From Chionoecetes opilio (lineage: Eukaryota; Arthropoda; Malacostraca; Decapoda; Majidae): 64,000 bases of DNA. The position numbers and the translations under genes are program-made. The stretch covers positions 1 through 64,000 of the forward strand of contig JACEEZ010026264.1 in NCBI GenBank assembly GCA_016584305.1, in the 5' to 3' direction. Positions 12,001-24,819 of this stretch are shown here, in pieces (within the stretch, counting starts at the first letter, position 1; each line of letters starts with the position of its first letter). Under the pieces are notes generated by a model. It saw only the letters and a list, made by a program, of their open reading frames with translations, was not told the origin of the DNA and did not search any database.

Positions 12001-15000
12001 ATTAGCTTAATGTAATTTAAGCTACTTACAGGTGCAAATTATTCTAAAAAAAGGATTGTATACATGAATTTGTAGGAAACAGCTACATATCACCGGTAAC
12101 TAGCTAAAATCATTGAAAAGAACACATTTTGAGGGTATAAAGCATTATCATGAGGTAAATTCCTTCTATTAATGATATATCACTACAATTAACAAGAAAC
12201 TATGAAAAACACGTGTAATATACAATTGTATCTCAATATAGAATCTCAAACTCCTATTATAAGCTTACAGTAGTATAAAATAGCAATTTCTAACGAAAAC
12301 AACTATAATACCACATTTTGAATTTCTTTATCAAAAAAAGGGCTGAATAATGTCAATTTCCGACATTTTTTAGCCCTTCAAAAATACATTAAAACAATTA
12401 AAAAAATGTTGTTTTTAAGATTAAAATTGTTACATAATTTTCATGCAAAATACATATTTTCAGCTCATAATATTGTAAAATATAGTTGTGTAAAAGTGCT
12501 GAATAATGTCAATTTTCGACATTTTTTAGCCTTTCAAAAATACATTAAAATACTTGAAAAAACGTTGTTTTTAAGATTAAAATTGATACTTAAATTTCAC
12601 GAATAATACATATTTTAAGCTCATAATATTGTAAAATATAGTTGTGTAAAAGTGCCGAATAATGTCAAATTTCGACATTTTTTAGCCTTTCAAAAATACA
12701 TTAAAATACTTGAAAAAACGTTGTTTTTAAGATAAAATTTGATATTTAAATTTCATGAAAAATTTATATTTTTAGCTATTAATTTTGTAAGATATAGTTA
12801 TAGCAAATATCAAAAGCTATTTAGCTACTGATATAAAGATAAATACTTCAATTTGTAGAAAAAAATTACTCATCACTGATAACTAGCTAAAATCATTGAA
12901 AACAGTACATTTTATGGGTTTATAGCAATATGATAGGTAAAACTACTTGTTTATATACAATAACGCTACAGTTTACAAGAAACTATGAAAAATGCTTGCA
13001 ATATACCGTTATATCACAATAAATAACCTCTTACTCTTCTATTTAATAGCTTAATGTAATGTAAGCTACTTATAGGTGCAAATTTTTCTAAAAAGAGGAT
13101 TTTATACTTCAATTTGTAGGAAAACAGCTATATATCACCGATAACTAGCTAATATCATTGAAAACACTGCATTTTATGGGTTTATAGCAATATGATAAGT
13201 AAAACTGCTTGTATATATACAATATCGCTACAGTTTACAAGAAACTATGAAAAACGCTTGCAATATACCGTTATATCACAATAAATAACCTAATACCTTT
13301 CTATTTATTAGCTTAATGTAATGTAAGCTACTTATAGGTGCAAATTATTCTAAAAAAAGGATTGTATACTTCAATTTGTAGGAATTAGATATATATCACC
13401 GATAACTAGCTAAATTCATTGAAAAGAACACATTTTGAGGGTATAAAGCATTATCATGAGTTAAATTTTTTCTATTAGTGATATAACACTACAATTAACA
13501 AGAAACCATGAAAAACACGTATAATATACAATTGTATCACAATATAGAGTCTCAAACGCCTATTATAAGCTTACAGTAGTTTAAAATTGCAATTTCTAAC
13601 TAAAACAACTATAATAACACATTTTGAATTTCTCTATCAAAAAAAGGGCTGAATAATGTCAATTTTCGACATTTCTTAGCCCTGCAAAAATACATTAAAA
13701 CACTTGAAAAAACGTTGTTTCTAAGATTAAAATTGATACATAATTTTCATGAAAAATACATATTTTAAGCTCATAATATTGTAAAATATAGTTGTGTAAA
13801 AGTGCTGAATAATGTCAAATTTCGACATTTTTTACCCATTCAAAAATACATTAAAACACTTAAAAAAATGTTGTTTTTAAGATTAAAATTGATACATAAA
13901 TTTCATGAAAAATACATATTTTAAGCTCATAATATTGTAAAATATAGTTGTGTAAAAGTGCTGAATAATATCATATTTCGACATTTTTTAGCAATTCAAA
14001 AATACATTAAAATACTTGAAAAAATATTGTTTTTAAGATTAATATTGATATCTAAATTTAATGAAAAATACATATTTTTAGCTATTAATTTTGTATAATA
14101 TAGTTGTAGCAAATATGAAAAGCTATTTAGCTACAGATATAAAGAAGTATACTTCAATTTGTAGAAAAACACAACTCTTCAATGATAACTAGCTAAAATC
14201 ATTGAAAACACTACATTTTATGGGTTTATAGCAACATGATAAGTAAAACTACTTGTATATATACAATAACGCTACAGTTTACAAGAAACTATGAAAAATG
14301 CTTGCAATATACCGTTATTTCACAATAAATAACCTCTTACTCTTCTATTTAATAGCTTAATGTAATGTAAGCTACTTATAGGCGCAAATTATTCTAAAAA
14401 AAGGATTGCATACTTTAATTCGTAGGAAAACAGCTATATATCACCGATAACTAGCTAAAATCATTTAAAAGAACACATTTTGAGGGTATAAAGCATTATC
14501 ATAAGGTAAATTCCTTCTATTACTGATATAACACTACAATTAACAAGAAACTATGAAAAACACGTATAATATACAGTTGTATCACAATATAGAGTCTCAA
14601 ACTCCTATTATAAGCTTACAGTAGTTTAAAATAGCAATTTCTAACGAAAACAACTATAATACCACATTTTGAGTTTCTCTATCAAAAAAAGGGCTGAATA
14701 ATGTCAATTTTCGACATTTTTTAGCCTTTAAAAAATACATTAAAACACTTGAATAAACGTTGTTTCTAAGATTGAAATTGATACATAATTTTCATGAAAA
14801 AATACATATTTTAAGCTCATAACATTGTAAAATATAATTGTGTAAAAGTGCTGAATAATGTCATATATCGACATTTATTAGCAATTCAAAAATACATTAA
14901 AATACTTGAAAAAACATTGTTTTTAAGATTAAAATTGATATCTAAATTTCATGAAAAATACATATTTTTAGCTATTAATTTTGTATAATATAGTTTTAGC

Positions 15001-17279
15001 AAATATCAAAAGCTATTTAGCTACAGATATAAAGAAATATACTTCAATTTGTAGAAAAACACAACTCTTTAATGATAACTAGCTAAAATCATTGAAAACA
15101 CTACATTTTATGGGTTTATAGCAACATGATAAGTAAAACTACTTGTATATATACAATAACGCTACAGTTTACAAGAAACTATGAAAAACGCTTGCAATAT
15201 ACCATTATATCACAATAAATAACCTCTTACTCTTTTATTTATTAGCTTAAAGTAATGTAAGCTACTTATAGGTGCAAATTATTCTAAAAAAAGGATTGTA
15301 TACTTCAATTTGTAGGAAAACAGCTATATATCACCGATAACTAGCTAAAATCATTGAAAAGAACACATTTTGAGGGTAAAAAGCATTATCATGAGTAAAT
15401 TCCTTCTATTAATGATATAACACTACAATTAACAAGAAACCATGAAAAACACGTGTAATATACAATTGTATAACAATATAGAGACTTAATTTCCTATTAT
15501 AAGCTTACAGTAGTTTAAAATAGCATTTTCTAACATAAAAAACTATAATATCACATTTTGAATTTCTCTTTCAAAAAAAGGGCTGAATAATGTCATTTTT
15601 TGATATTTTTTAGCCTTTCAAAAATACATTAAAACACTAGAAAAAACGTTGTTTTTAAGATTAAAATTGATACCTAAATTTCATGAAAACGACATATTTT
15701 AAGGTCATAATATTGTAAAATATAGTTGTGTAAAAGTGCTGAATAATGTCAAATTTCGACATTTTACAGCCCTTCAAAAATACATTAAAATACTTGAAGA
15801 AATGTTATTTATAAGATTATAATTGCTACCTAAATTTCATGAAAAATACATATTTTTAGCTCATAATATTCTAAAATATAGTTGTGTAAAAGTGCTTAAT
15901 AATGTCAAATTTCGACATTTTTTAGCCCTTCAAAAATACATTAAAATACTTGAAAATACATTGTTTCTAGGATTAATATTGATACCTAAGTTTCATGAAA
16001 AATACATATTTTTAGGTATTAATTATGTAATATATAGTTGTAGCAAATATCAAAAGCTATGTAGCTACAGATATAAAGAAATATACTTCAATTTGTAGAA
16101 GAAAAAAAACTCTTCACTGATAACTAGCTAAAATCATTGAAAACACTACATTTTATGGGTTTATAGCAATATGCTAAGTAAAACTACTTGTATATATACA
16201 ATAACGCTACAGTTTACAAGAAACTATGAAAAACGCTTGCAATATACCATTATATCACAATAAATAACCTCTTACTCTTTTATTTATTAGCTTAAAGTAA
16301 TGTAAGCTACTTATAGGTGCAAATTATTCTAAAAAAAGGATTGTATACTTCAATTTGTATGAAAACAGCCATATATCACCGCTAAATAGCTAAAATCATT
16401 TAAAATAACACATTTTGAGGGTATAAAGCATTATCATGAGTTATATTCCTTCTATTAATGATATAACACTACAATTAACAAGAAACTATGAAAAACACGT
16501 GTAATATACAATTGTATCACAATATAGAGTCTCAAACTCCAATTATAAGCTTACAGTAGTTTAAAATAGCAATTTCTAACGAAAACAACTATAATACCAC
16601 ATTTTGAGTTTCTCTATCAAAAAAAGGGCTGAATAATGTCAATTTTCGACATTTTTTAGCCCTTCAAAAATACATTAAAACACTTGAAAAAACGTAGTTT
16701 TTAAGATTAAAATTGCTACCTAAATTTCATGAAAAAAACATATTTTTAGCTCATAATATTCTAATATATAGTTGTGTAAAAGTGCTTAATAATGTCATAT
16801 TTCAACATTTTTTAGCCTTTCAAAAATACATTAAAATACTTGAAAAAATATTGTTTTTAAGATTGAATTTGATACCTAAATTTCATAAAAAATACACATT
16901 TTTAGCTATTAATTTTGTAAAATATAGTTGTAGCAAATATCAAAAGCTATTTAGCTACCGATATAAAGGAATATACTTCAATTTGTAGAAAAAAACAGCT
17001 CTTCACTGATAACTAGCTAAAATCATTGAAAACACTACATTTTATGGGTATATGGCAATATGATAAGTAAAACTACTTGTATACCCTCAACTTGTATATA
17101 CACACCACAGTTTACAAGAAACTATGAAAAACGCTTACAATATACAGTTATATCACAATAAATAATCTCTTGCACTTCTATTTATGAGCTTAATGTAATG
17201 TAAGATACTTATAGGTGCAAATCATTCTAAAAAAAGAATTGTATACTTCAGTTTGTAGGAAAATAGCTATATATCACCG

Positions 17280-19740
17280 ATAACTAGCTAAAATCATTGA
17301 AAAGAACACATTTTGAGGGTATTAAGCATTATCGTAAGGTAAATTCCTTCTCTTTATGATATAACACTACAATTAAAAGAGACTATGAAAAACACGTGTA
17401 ATATACAATTGTATCACAATATAGAGTCTCAAACTCCTATTATAAGCTTACAGTAGTTTAAAATAGCATTTTCTAATGAAAACAACTATAATACCATATT
17501 TTGAATTCTCTATCAAAAAAAGTGCAGAATAATGTCAAATTTCGACATTTTTTAGCCCTTCAAAAATATATTAAAATACTTGAAAAAACGTCGTTTTTAA
17601 GATTAAAATTGATACCTAAATTTCATAAAAAATACATGTTTTTATCTATTAATTTTGTAAAATAAAGTTGTAGCAAATATCAAAAAGCTATTTAGCTACC
17701 GCTATAAAGGAATACACTTCAATTTGTAGAAAAAAAGAGCTCTTCACTGATAACTAGCTAAAATCATTGAAAACACTACATTTTATGGGTTTATAGCAAT
17801 ATGATAAGTAACATTACTTGTATCTATACAATAACGCTACAGTTTACAAGAAACTATGAAAAACGCTTGCAATATACCGTTATATCACAAAAAATAACCT
17901 CCTACTCTTCTAATTATTAGCTTAATGTAATGTAAGCTACTTATTGGTGCAAATTATTCTACAAAAAGGAATGTATACTTCAACTTGTTGAAAAATAGCT
18001 ATACATCTTCGATAACTAGCTAAAATCATTGAAAAGAACACATTTTGAGGGTATTAAGCATTATCGTAAGGTAAATTCCTTATCTTTAAGATATAACACT
18101 ACAATTTACAAGAGACTACGAAAAACACGTGTAATATACAATTGTATCACAATATAGAGTCTCAAACTCGTATTATAAGCTTACAGTAGTTTAAAATAGC
18201 ATTTTCTAATGAAAACAACTATAATACCACATTTTTAATTTCGCTATCAAAAAAAGTGCAGAGTAATGGTAAATTTCGACATTTTTTAGCCCTTCAAAAA
18301 TATATTAAAATACTTGAAAAAACGTCGTTTTTAAGATTAAAATTGATACCTAAATTTCATAAAAAATACATTTTTTTAGCTATTAATTTTGTAAAATATT
18401 GTTGTACCAAATATCAAAAAGCTATTTAGCTACCGCTATCAAGGAATACACTTCAATTTGTAGACAAGAAGAGCTCTCCACTGATAACTAGCTAAAATCA
18501 TTGAAAACACTACATTTTATGGGTTTATAGCAATATGATAAGTAAAACTACTTGTATCTATACAATAAAACTACATTTTACAAGAAACTATGAAAAACGC
18601 TTGCAATATACCGTTATATCACAAAAAATAACCTCCTACTCTTCTGATTATTAGCTTAATGTAATGTAAGCTACTTATAGGTGCAAATTATTCTAAAAAA
18701 AGGATTGTATACTTCAATTTGTAGAAAAACAGCTATATATCTTCGATAACTAGCTAAAATCATTGAAAAGAACACATTTTGAGGGTATTAAGCATTATCG
18801 TAAGGTAAATTCCTTCTCTTTATGATATAACACTCCAATTTACAAGAGACTACGAAAAACACGTGTAATATACAATTGTATCACAATATAGAGTCTCAAA
18901 CTCGTATTATAAGCTTACAGTAGTTTAAAATACCATTTTCTAATGAAAACAACTATAATACCACATTTTTTATTTCTCTATCAAAAAAAGTGCAAAATAA
19001 TGTCAAATTTCGACATTTTTTAGCCTTTCAAAAATACATTAAAATACTTGAAAAAATATTGTTTTTAAGATTAAAATTGATACCTAAATTTCATAAAAAA
19101 ATACATATTTTTAGCTATTAATTTTGTAAAATATAGTTGTAGCAAATATCAAAAGCTATTTAGCTACCGATATAAAGGAATATACTTCAATTTGTAGAAA
19201 AAACAGCTCTTCACTAATAACTAGCTAAAATCATTGAAAACCCTACATTTTATGGGTTTATTGCAATATGATAAGTAAAACTACTTGTGTATATACAATA
19301 ACGCTACAGTTTACAAGAAACTATGCAAAACGCTTGCAATATACCGTTATATCACAATAAACAACCTCTTACTCTTCTATTTTATAGCTTAATGTAATGT
19401 AAGCTACTTTTAGGTGCAAATTATTCAAAAAAAAGGATTGTATACTTCAATATGTAGAAAAACTGCTATATATCTTCAATAACTAGCTAAAATCATTGAA
19501 AAGAACACATTTTGAGGGTATAAAGTATTATCATAAGGTAAATTCTTTCTCTTTATGATATAACACTACAATTTACAAGAGACTGAAAAACACGTGTAAT
19601 ATACAATTGTATCACAATATAGAGTCTCAAACTCCTATTATAAGCTTACAGTAGTTTAAAATAGCATTTTCTAACGAAAACAACTATAATACCACATTTT
19701 GAATTTCTCTAAAATAAATAGGTCTGAATAATGTCAATTT
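17280..19740 (+). repeat. Regular ~734-bp higher-order repeat block
   Basis: The sister-monomer start occurs at about 17,304, 18,038, 18,773 and 19,505, in steps of 734, 735 and 732. Units share private variants such as TCTAATGAAAAC and GTGCAGA/GTGCAAA in place of the GGGCTGA hairpin arm. This is the most homogenised part of the forward arm and suggests recent local amplification. Confidence 0.8.
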
Positions 19741-20804
19741 TCGACATTTTTTAGCCGTTCAAAAATACATTAAAATACTTGAAAAAACGTTTTTTTTAGG
19801 ATTAAAATTGATACCTAAATTTCATGAAAAATACATATTTTAAGCTCATAATATTGTAAAGTATAGTTGTGTAGGAGTGCTGAATAAAGTCAAATTTCGA
19901 AATTTTTTAGCACTTCAAAAACACATTATAAAACTTTAAAAATAGTTGTTTTTAAGATTAAAATTGATACCTAAATTTCATAAAAAATACATATTTTTAG
20001 CTATTAATTATGTAAAATATAGTTGTAGCAAATTTCAAAAGCTATTTAGCTACCGATATAAATGAATAAACTTCAATTTGTAGAAAAAAAACAGCTCTTC
20101 ACTGAAAACTAGCTAAAATCATTGGAAACACTACATTTTATTGGTATATAGCAATATGATAAGTAAAACTACTTGTATATATACACACTTGTATATACAC
20201 ATTACAGTTTAGAATAAACTATGAAAAACGCTTACAATATACCGTTATATCACAATAAATAATCTCTTACACTTATATTTATTAGCTTAATGCTAATGTA
20301 AGCTACTTATAGGTGCAAATCATTCTAAAAAAAGGATTGTATACTTCATGTTGTAGAAAAATAGCTATATATCACAGATAAATCGATAAAATCATTGAAA
20401 AGAACACATTTTGAGTGTATAAAGCATTATCATAAGGTAAATTCCCGCTATTTATGATATAACACTACAATTTACAAGAAACTATAAAAAACACTTGTAA
20501 TATACAATAGTATCACAATATAGAGCCTCAAACTCCTTTTATAAGCTTACAGTAGTTTAAAATAGTATTTTCTAACGAAAACAACTATAATATTACATTT
20601 TGAATTTCTCTATCAAAAAAATGGCTGATTAATATCAATTTTAATTTATTACCTAAATTTCATGAGAAACCCATATTTTTAGCTATTAATTTTGTAAAAT
20701 ATAGTTGTAGCAAATATCATAAGCTATTTAGATACAGATATAAGGAAATATACTTCAATTTGTAGCAAAAACAACTCTTCACTGATAACTAGCTAAAATC
20801 ATTG

Positions 20805-20835
20805 AAAACAGAAAAAATGTGTTTTTGCAGGGCCA
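20805..20835. other. Inversion junction of the satellite array
   Basis: Forward-oriented text (ACTAGCTAAAATCATTGAAA) ends at about 20,812. After a short AT-rich joint the next recognisable element is the reverse complement of the hairpin start at 20,830. Every satellite unit from here to 35,748 is in the opposite orientation. The two arms abut with no spacer longer than about 20 bp. Confidence 0.9.
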
Positions 20836-23800
20836 AAAAATGTCGAAAATTGACATTATTCAGCCCTTTTTTTGATAGAAAAATTCAAAATGTGGTATTA
20901 TAGATGTTTTCGTTAGAAAATGCTATTTTAAACTACTCTAAGCTCATAATAGGAGTTTGAGACTCTATATTGTTATAGAATTGTATATTACACGTGTTTT
21001 TCATAGTCTCCTGTAAATTGTAGTGTTATATCATAAATAGCAGGAATTTCCCTTACGATAATGGTTTATACCCTCAAAATGTGTTCTTTTCAATGATTTT
21101 AGCTAGTTATCGGTGATATATAGCTGTTTTTCTACAAATTGAAGTATACAATCCTTTTTTTAGAATGATTTGCACCTATAAGTAGCTTACATTACATTAA
21201 GCTATAAAATAGATGAGTAAGAGGTTATTCATTGTGATATAACGGTATATTGCAAGTGTTTTTAATAGTTTCTTGTAAACTGTAGCGTTATTGTATATAT
21301 ACAAGTAGTTTTACTTATCATATTGCTATAAACCCATAAAATGTAGTGTTTTCAATGATTTTAGCATGTTATCAGTGAAGAGGTTTTTTTCTACAAATTG
21401 AAGTATATTTCTTTATATCTGTAGCTAAATAGCTTTTAATATTTGCTACAACTATATTTTATAAGATTAATAGCTAAAAATATGTATATCTCATGAAATT
21501 TAGGTATCAATTTAATCTTAAAAACAATGCTTTTTCAAGTATTTTAATGTATTTTTGAAAGGCTAAAAAATGTCGAAATTTGACATTATTAAGCACTTTT
21601 ACACAACTATATTTTACAATATTATGAACTAAAATACATTTTTTTCATATAATTTATGTATAAATTTTAACTTTAAAAACAACATTTTTTCAAGTATTTT
21701 AATGTAATTTTGAAGGGCAAAAAAATGTCGAGATTTGACATTATTCAGCACTTTTACACAACTATATTTTACAATATTATGAGCTTAAAATATGTATTTT
21801 TCATGAAATTTAGGTATTCATTTTAATCTTAAAAACAACGTTTTTTCAAGTGTTTTAATGTATTTTTGAAAGGCTAAAAAATGTCGAAAATTGACATTAT
21901 TCAGCCGTTTTTTTTATAGAGAAATTAAAAATGTGGTATTATAGTTGTTTTCGTTAGAAAATACTATTTTAAACTACTGTAAGCTTATAAAAGGAGTTTG
22001 AGGCTCTATATTGTGATACAATTGTATATTACAAGTGTTTTTCATAGTTTCTTGTAAATTGAAGTGGTATATCATTAATAGCGGGGATTTACCTTATGAT
22101 AATGCTTTATACCCTCAAAATGTGTTCTTGTCAATGATTTTAGCTAGTTATCGGTGAAATATAGTTATTTTCCTACAAATTGAAGTGTACAATCCTTTTT
22201 TTAGAATAATTTGCACCTATAAGTAGCTTACATTACATTAAGCTATAAAATAGAAGAGTAACAGATTATTTATTGTGATATAACGGTATATTGCAAGCGT
22301 TGTTCATAGTTTCTTGTAAACTGTAGCGTTATTGTATATATACAAGTAGTTTTACTTATCATATTGCTATATACCCATAAAATGTAGTGTTTTCAATGAT
22401 TTTAGCTAGTTATCAGTGAAAACCTGTTTTTTTCAACAAATTGAAGTATATTCCTTTATATCGGTAGCTAAATAGCTTTTTGATATTTGCTACAACTATA
22501 TTTTACAAAATTAATAGCTAAAAATATGTATTTTTTATGAAATTTAGGTATCAATTTTAATCTTTAAAACAACGTTTTTTCAAGTATTTTAATGTATTTT
22601 TGAAAGGCTTAAAAATATCGATATTTGTCTTTATGCAGCACTTTTATACAACTATATTTTACAATATTATGAGCTTAAAATATGTATTTTTCAAGAGATT
22701 TAGGTATCAATTTTAATCCTAAAAACAACATTTTTTCAAGTGTTTTAATATATTTTTGCAGGGCTTAAAAATGTCGAAAATTAACATTATTCAACCCTTT
22801 TTTTGATAGAGAAATTCAAAATGTGGTATTATAGTTGTTTTCGTTAGAAAAAGCTCTTTTAAACTACTGTAAGCTTATAATAGGAGTTTGAGACTATATT
22901 GTGATACAATTGTATATTACACGTGTTTTTCATAATTTCTTGGATATTGTAGTGTTATATAATAAATAGAATGAATTTAACTTATGATAATGCTTTTTAC
23001 CCTCAAAATGTGTTCCTTTCAATGATTTTAGCTAGTTATCGGTGATATATAGCTTTTTTCCTATAAATTGAAGTATTCAATCCTTTTTTTAGAATAATTT
23101 ACACACCTATAAGTAGCTTACATTACATTAAGCTAATACATAGAAGAGTAAGAGGTTATTTATTGTGATATAACGGTATATTACAAGCGTTTTTCATAGT
23201 TTCTTGTAAACTGTAGCGTTATTGTATATATACATGTAGTTTTACTTATCATATTGCTATAAACCCATAAAATGTAGTGTTTTCAATGATTTTAGCTAGT
23301 TATCAGTGAAGAGCTGTTATTTTCTACAAATTGAAGTTTATTCCTTTATATCGGTAGCTAAATAGCTTTTTGATATTTGCTACAACTATATTTTACAAAA
23401 TTAATAGCTAAAAATATGTATTTTTTATGAAATTAGGTATCAATTTTAATCTTAAAAACAACGTTTTTTCAAGTGTTTTAGTGTATTATTGATGGCTAAA
23501 AAAAGTCGAAATTTGACATTACTCAGCACTTTTACACAATTATGTTTTACAATATTATGAGCTTAAATTATGTATTTTTCATGAAATTTAGGTATTCATT
23601 TTAATCTTAAAAACAACGTTTTTTCAAGTGTTTTAATGCATTTTTGAATAGCAAAAAAATGTCGAAAATTGACATTATTCAGCCCTTTTTTCGATAGAGA
23701 AATTCAAAATGTGGTATTATAGTTGTTTTCGTTAGAAAATCCTATTTCAAACTACTGTAAGCTTATAATAGGAGTTTGGGACTCTAAATTGTGATACAAT

Positions 23801-23860
23801 TGTATATTACACGTGTTTTTCATCGTTTCTTGTATATTGTAGTGTTATATTATAAATAGA

Positions 23861-23920
23861 AGGATTTTATAGGATAGGATAGAATAGGAAGGATAGGAAG
23901 GATAGGAATAGGAAGGATAG
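23861..23920 (+). repeat. GGATA-type purine minisatellite, copy 1
   Basis: Imperfect GGATA/GGAAGGATA repeats (AGGATAGGATAGAATAGGAA and onward) replace the normal satellite text at this position. The strand is almost purely purine apart from T, unlike anything else in the array. Confidence 0.9.
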
Positions 23921-24759
23921 AATGATTTTAGCTAGTTATCGGTGATATATAGCTGTTTTCCTACAATTTGACGTATACAAATTGTTTTTTAGAATAAATT
24001 GCACCTATAAATAGCTTACATTACAATAAGCTATCAAATAGAAGAGTAAGAGGTTATTTATTGTGATATAACGGTATATTGCAAGCGTTTTTCATAGTTT
24101 CTTGTAAACTGTAGCGTTATTGTATATATACATGTAGTTTTACTTATCATATTGCTATAAACCCATAAAATGTAGTGTTTTCAATGATTTTAGGTAGTTA
24201 TCAGTGAAGAGCTGTTATTTTCTACAAATTGAAGTTTATTCCTTTATATCGGTAGCTAAATAGCTTTTTGATATTTGCTACAACTATATTTTACAAAATT
24301 AATAGCTAAAAATATGTATTTTTTATGAATTTTAGGTATCAATTTTAATCTTAAAAACAACGTTTTTTCAAGTGTTTTAGTGTATTATTGATGGCTAAAA
24401 AAAGTCGAAATTTGACATTACTCAGCACTTTTACACAATTATATTTTACAATATTATGAGCTTAAATTATGTATTTTTCATGAAATTTAGGTATTCATTT
24501 TAATCTTAAAAACAACGTTTTTTCAAGTGTTTTAATGCATTTTTGAATAGCTAAAAAATGTCGAAAATTGACATTATTCAGCCCTTTTTTCGATAGAGAA
24601 ATTCAAAATGTGGTATTATAGTTGTTTTCGTTAGAAAATCCTATTTCAAACTACTGTAAGCTTATAATAGGAGTTTGGGACTCTAAATTGTGATACAATT
24701 GTATATTACACGGGTTTTTCATCGTTTCTTGTATATTGTAGTGTTATATTATAATTAGA

Positions 24760-24819
24760 AGGATTTTATAGGATAGGATAGAATAGGAAGGATAGGAAGG
24801 ATAGGAATAGGAAGGATAG
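24760..24819 (+). repeat. GGATA-type purine minisatellite, copy 2
   Basis: Same composition and repeat order as the tract at 23,861, carried along by the ~899-bp tandem duplication. Confidence 0.9.

Larger units (their letters stand above)
6841..20812 (+). repeat. AT-rich satellite array, forward arm, main block
   Basis: This is a continuous array of the ~258-bp monomer, its sister monomer (starting with CACATTTTGAGGGTATAAAG) and tandem 156-bp sub-repeats. The sister-monomer start recurs near 7,305, 8,279, 9,741, 10,800, 12,123, 13,430, 14,473, 15,364, 16,406, 17,304, 18,038, 18,773, 19,505 and 20,405. Spacing is irregular before 17,300 and close to 734 bp after it. Open frames at 8806-9093, 11174-11461, 12406-12606, 15823-16098 and 16713-16988 all come from the 156-bp sub-repeat. 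No gene is recognised. Confidence 0.92.
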
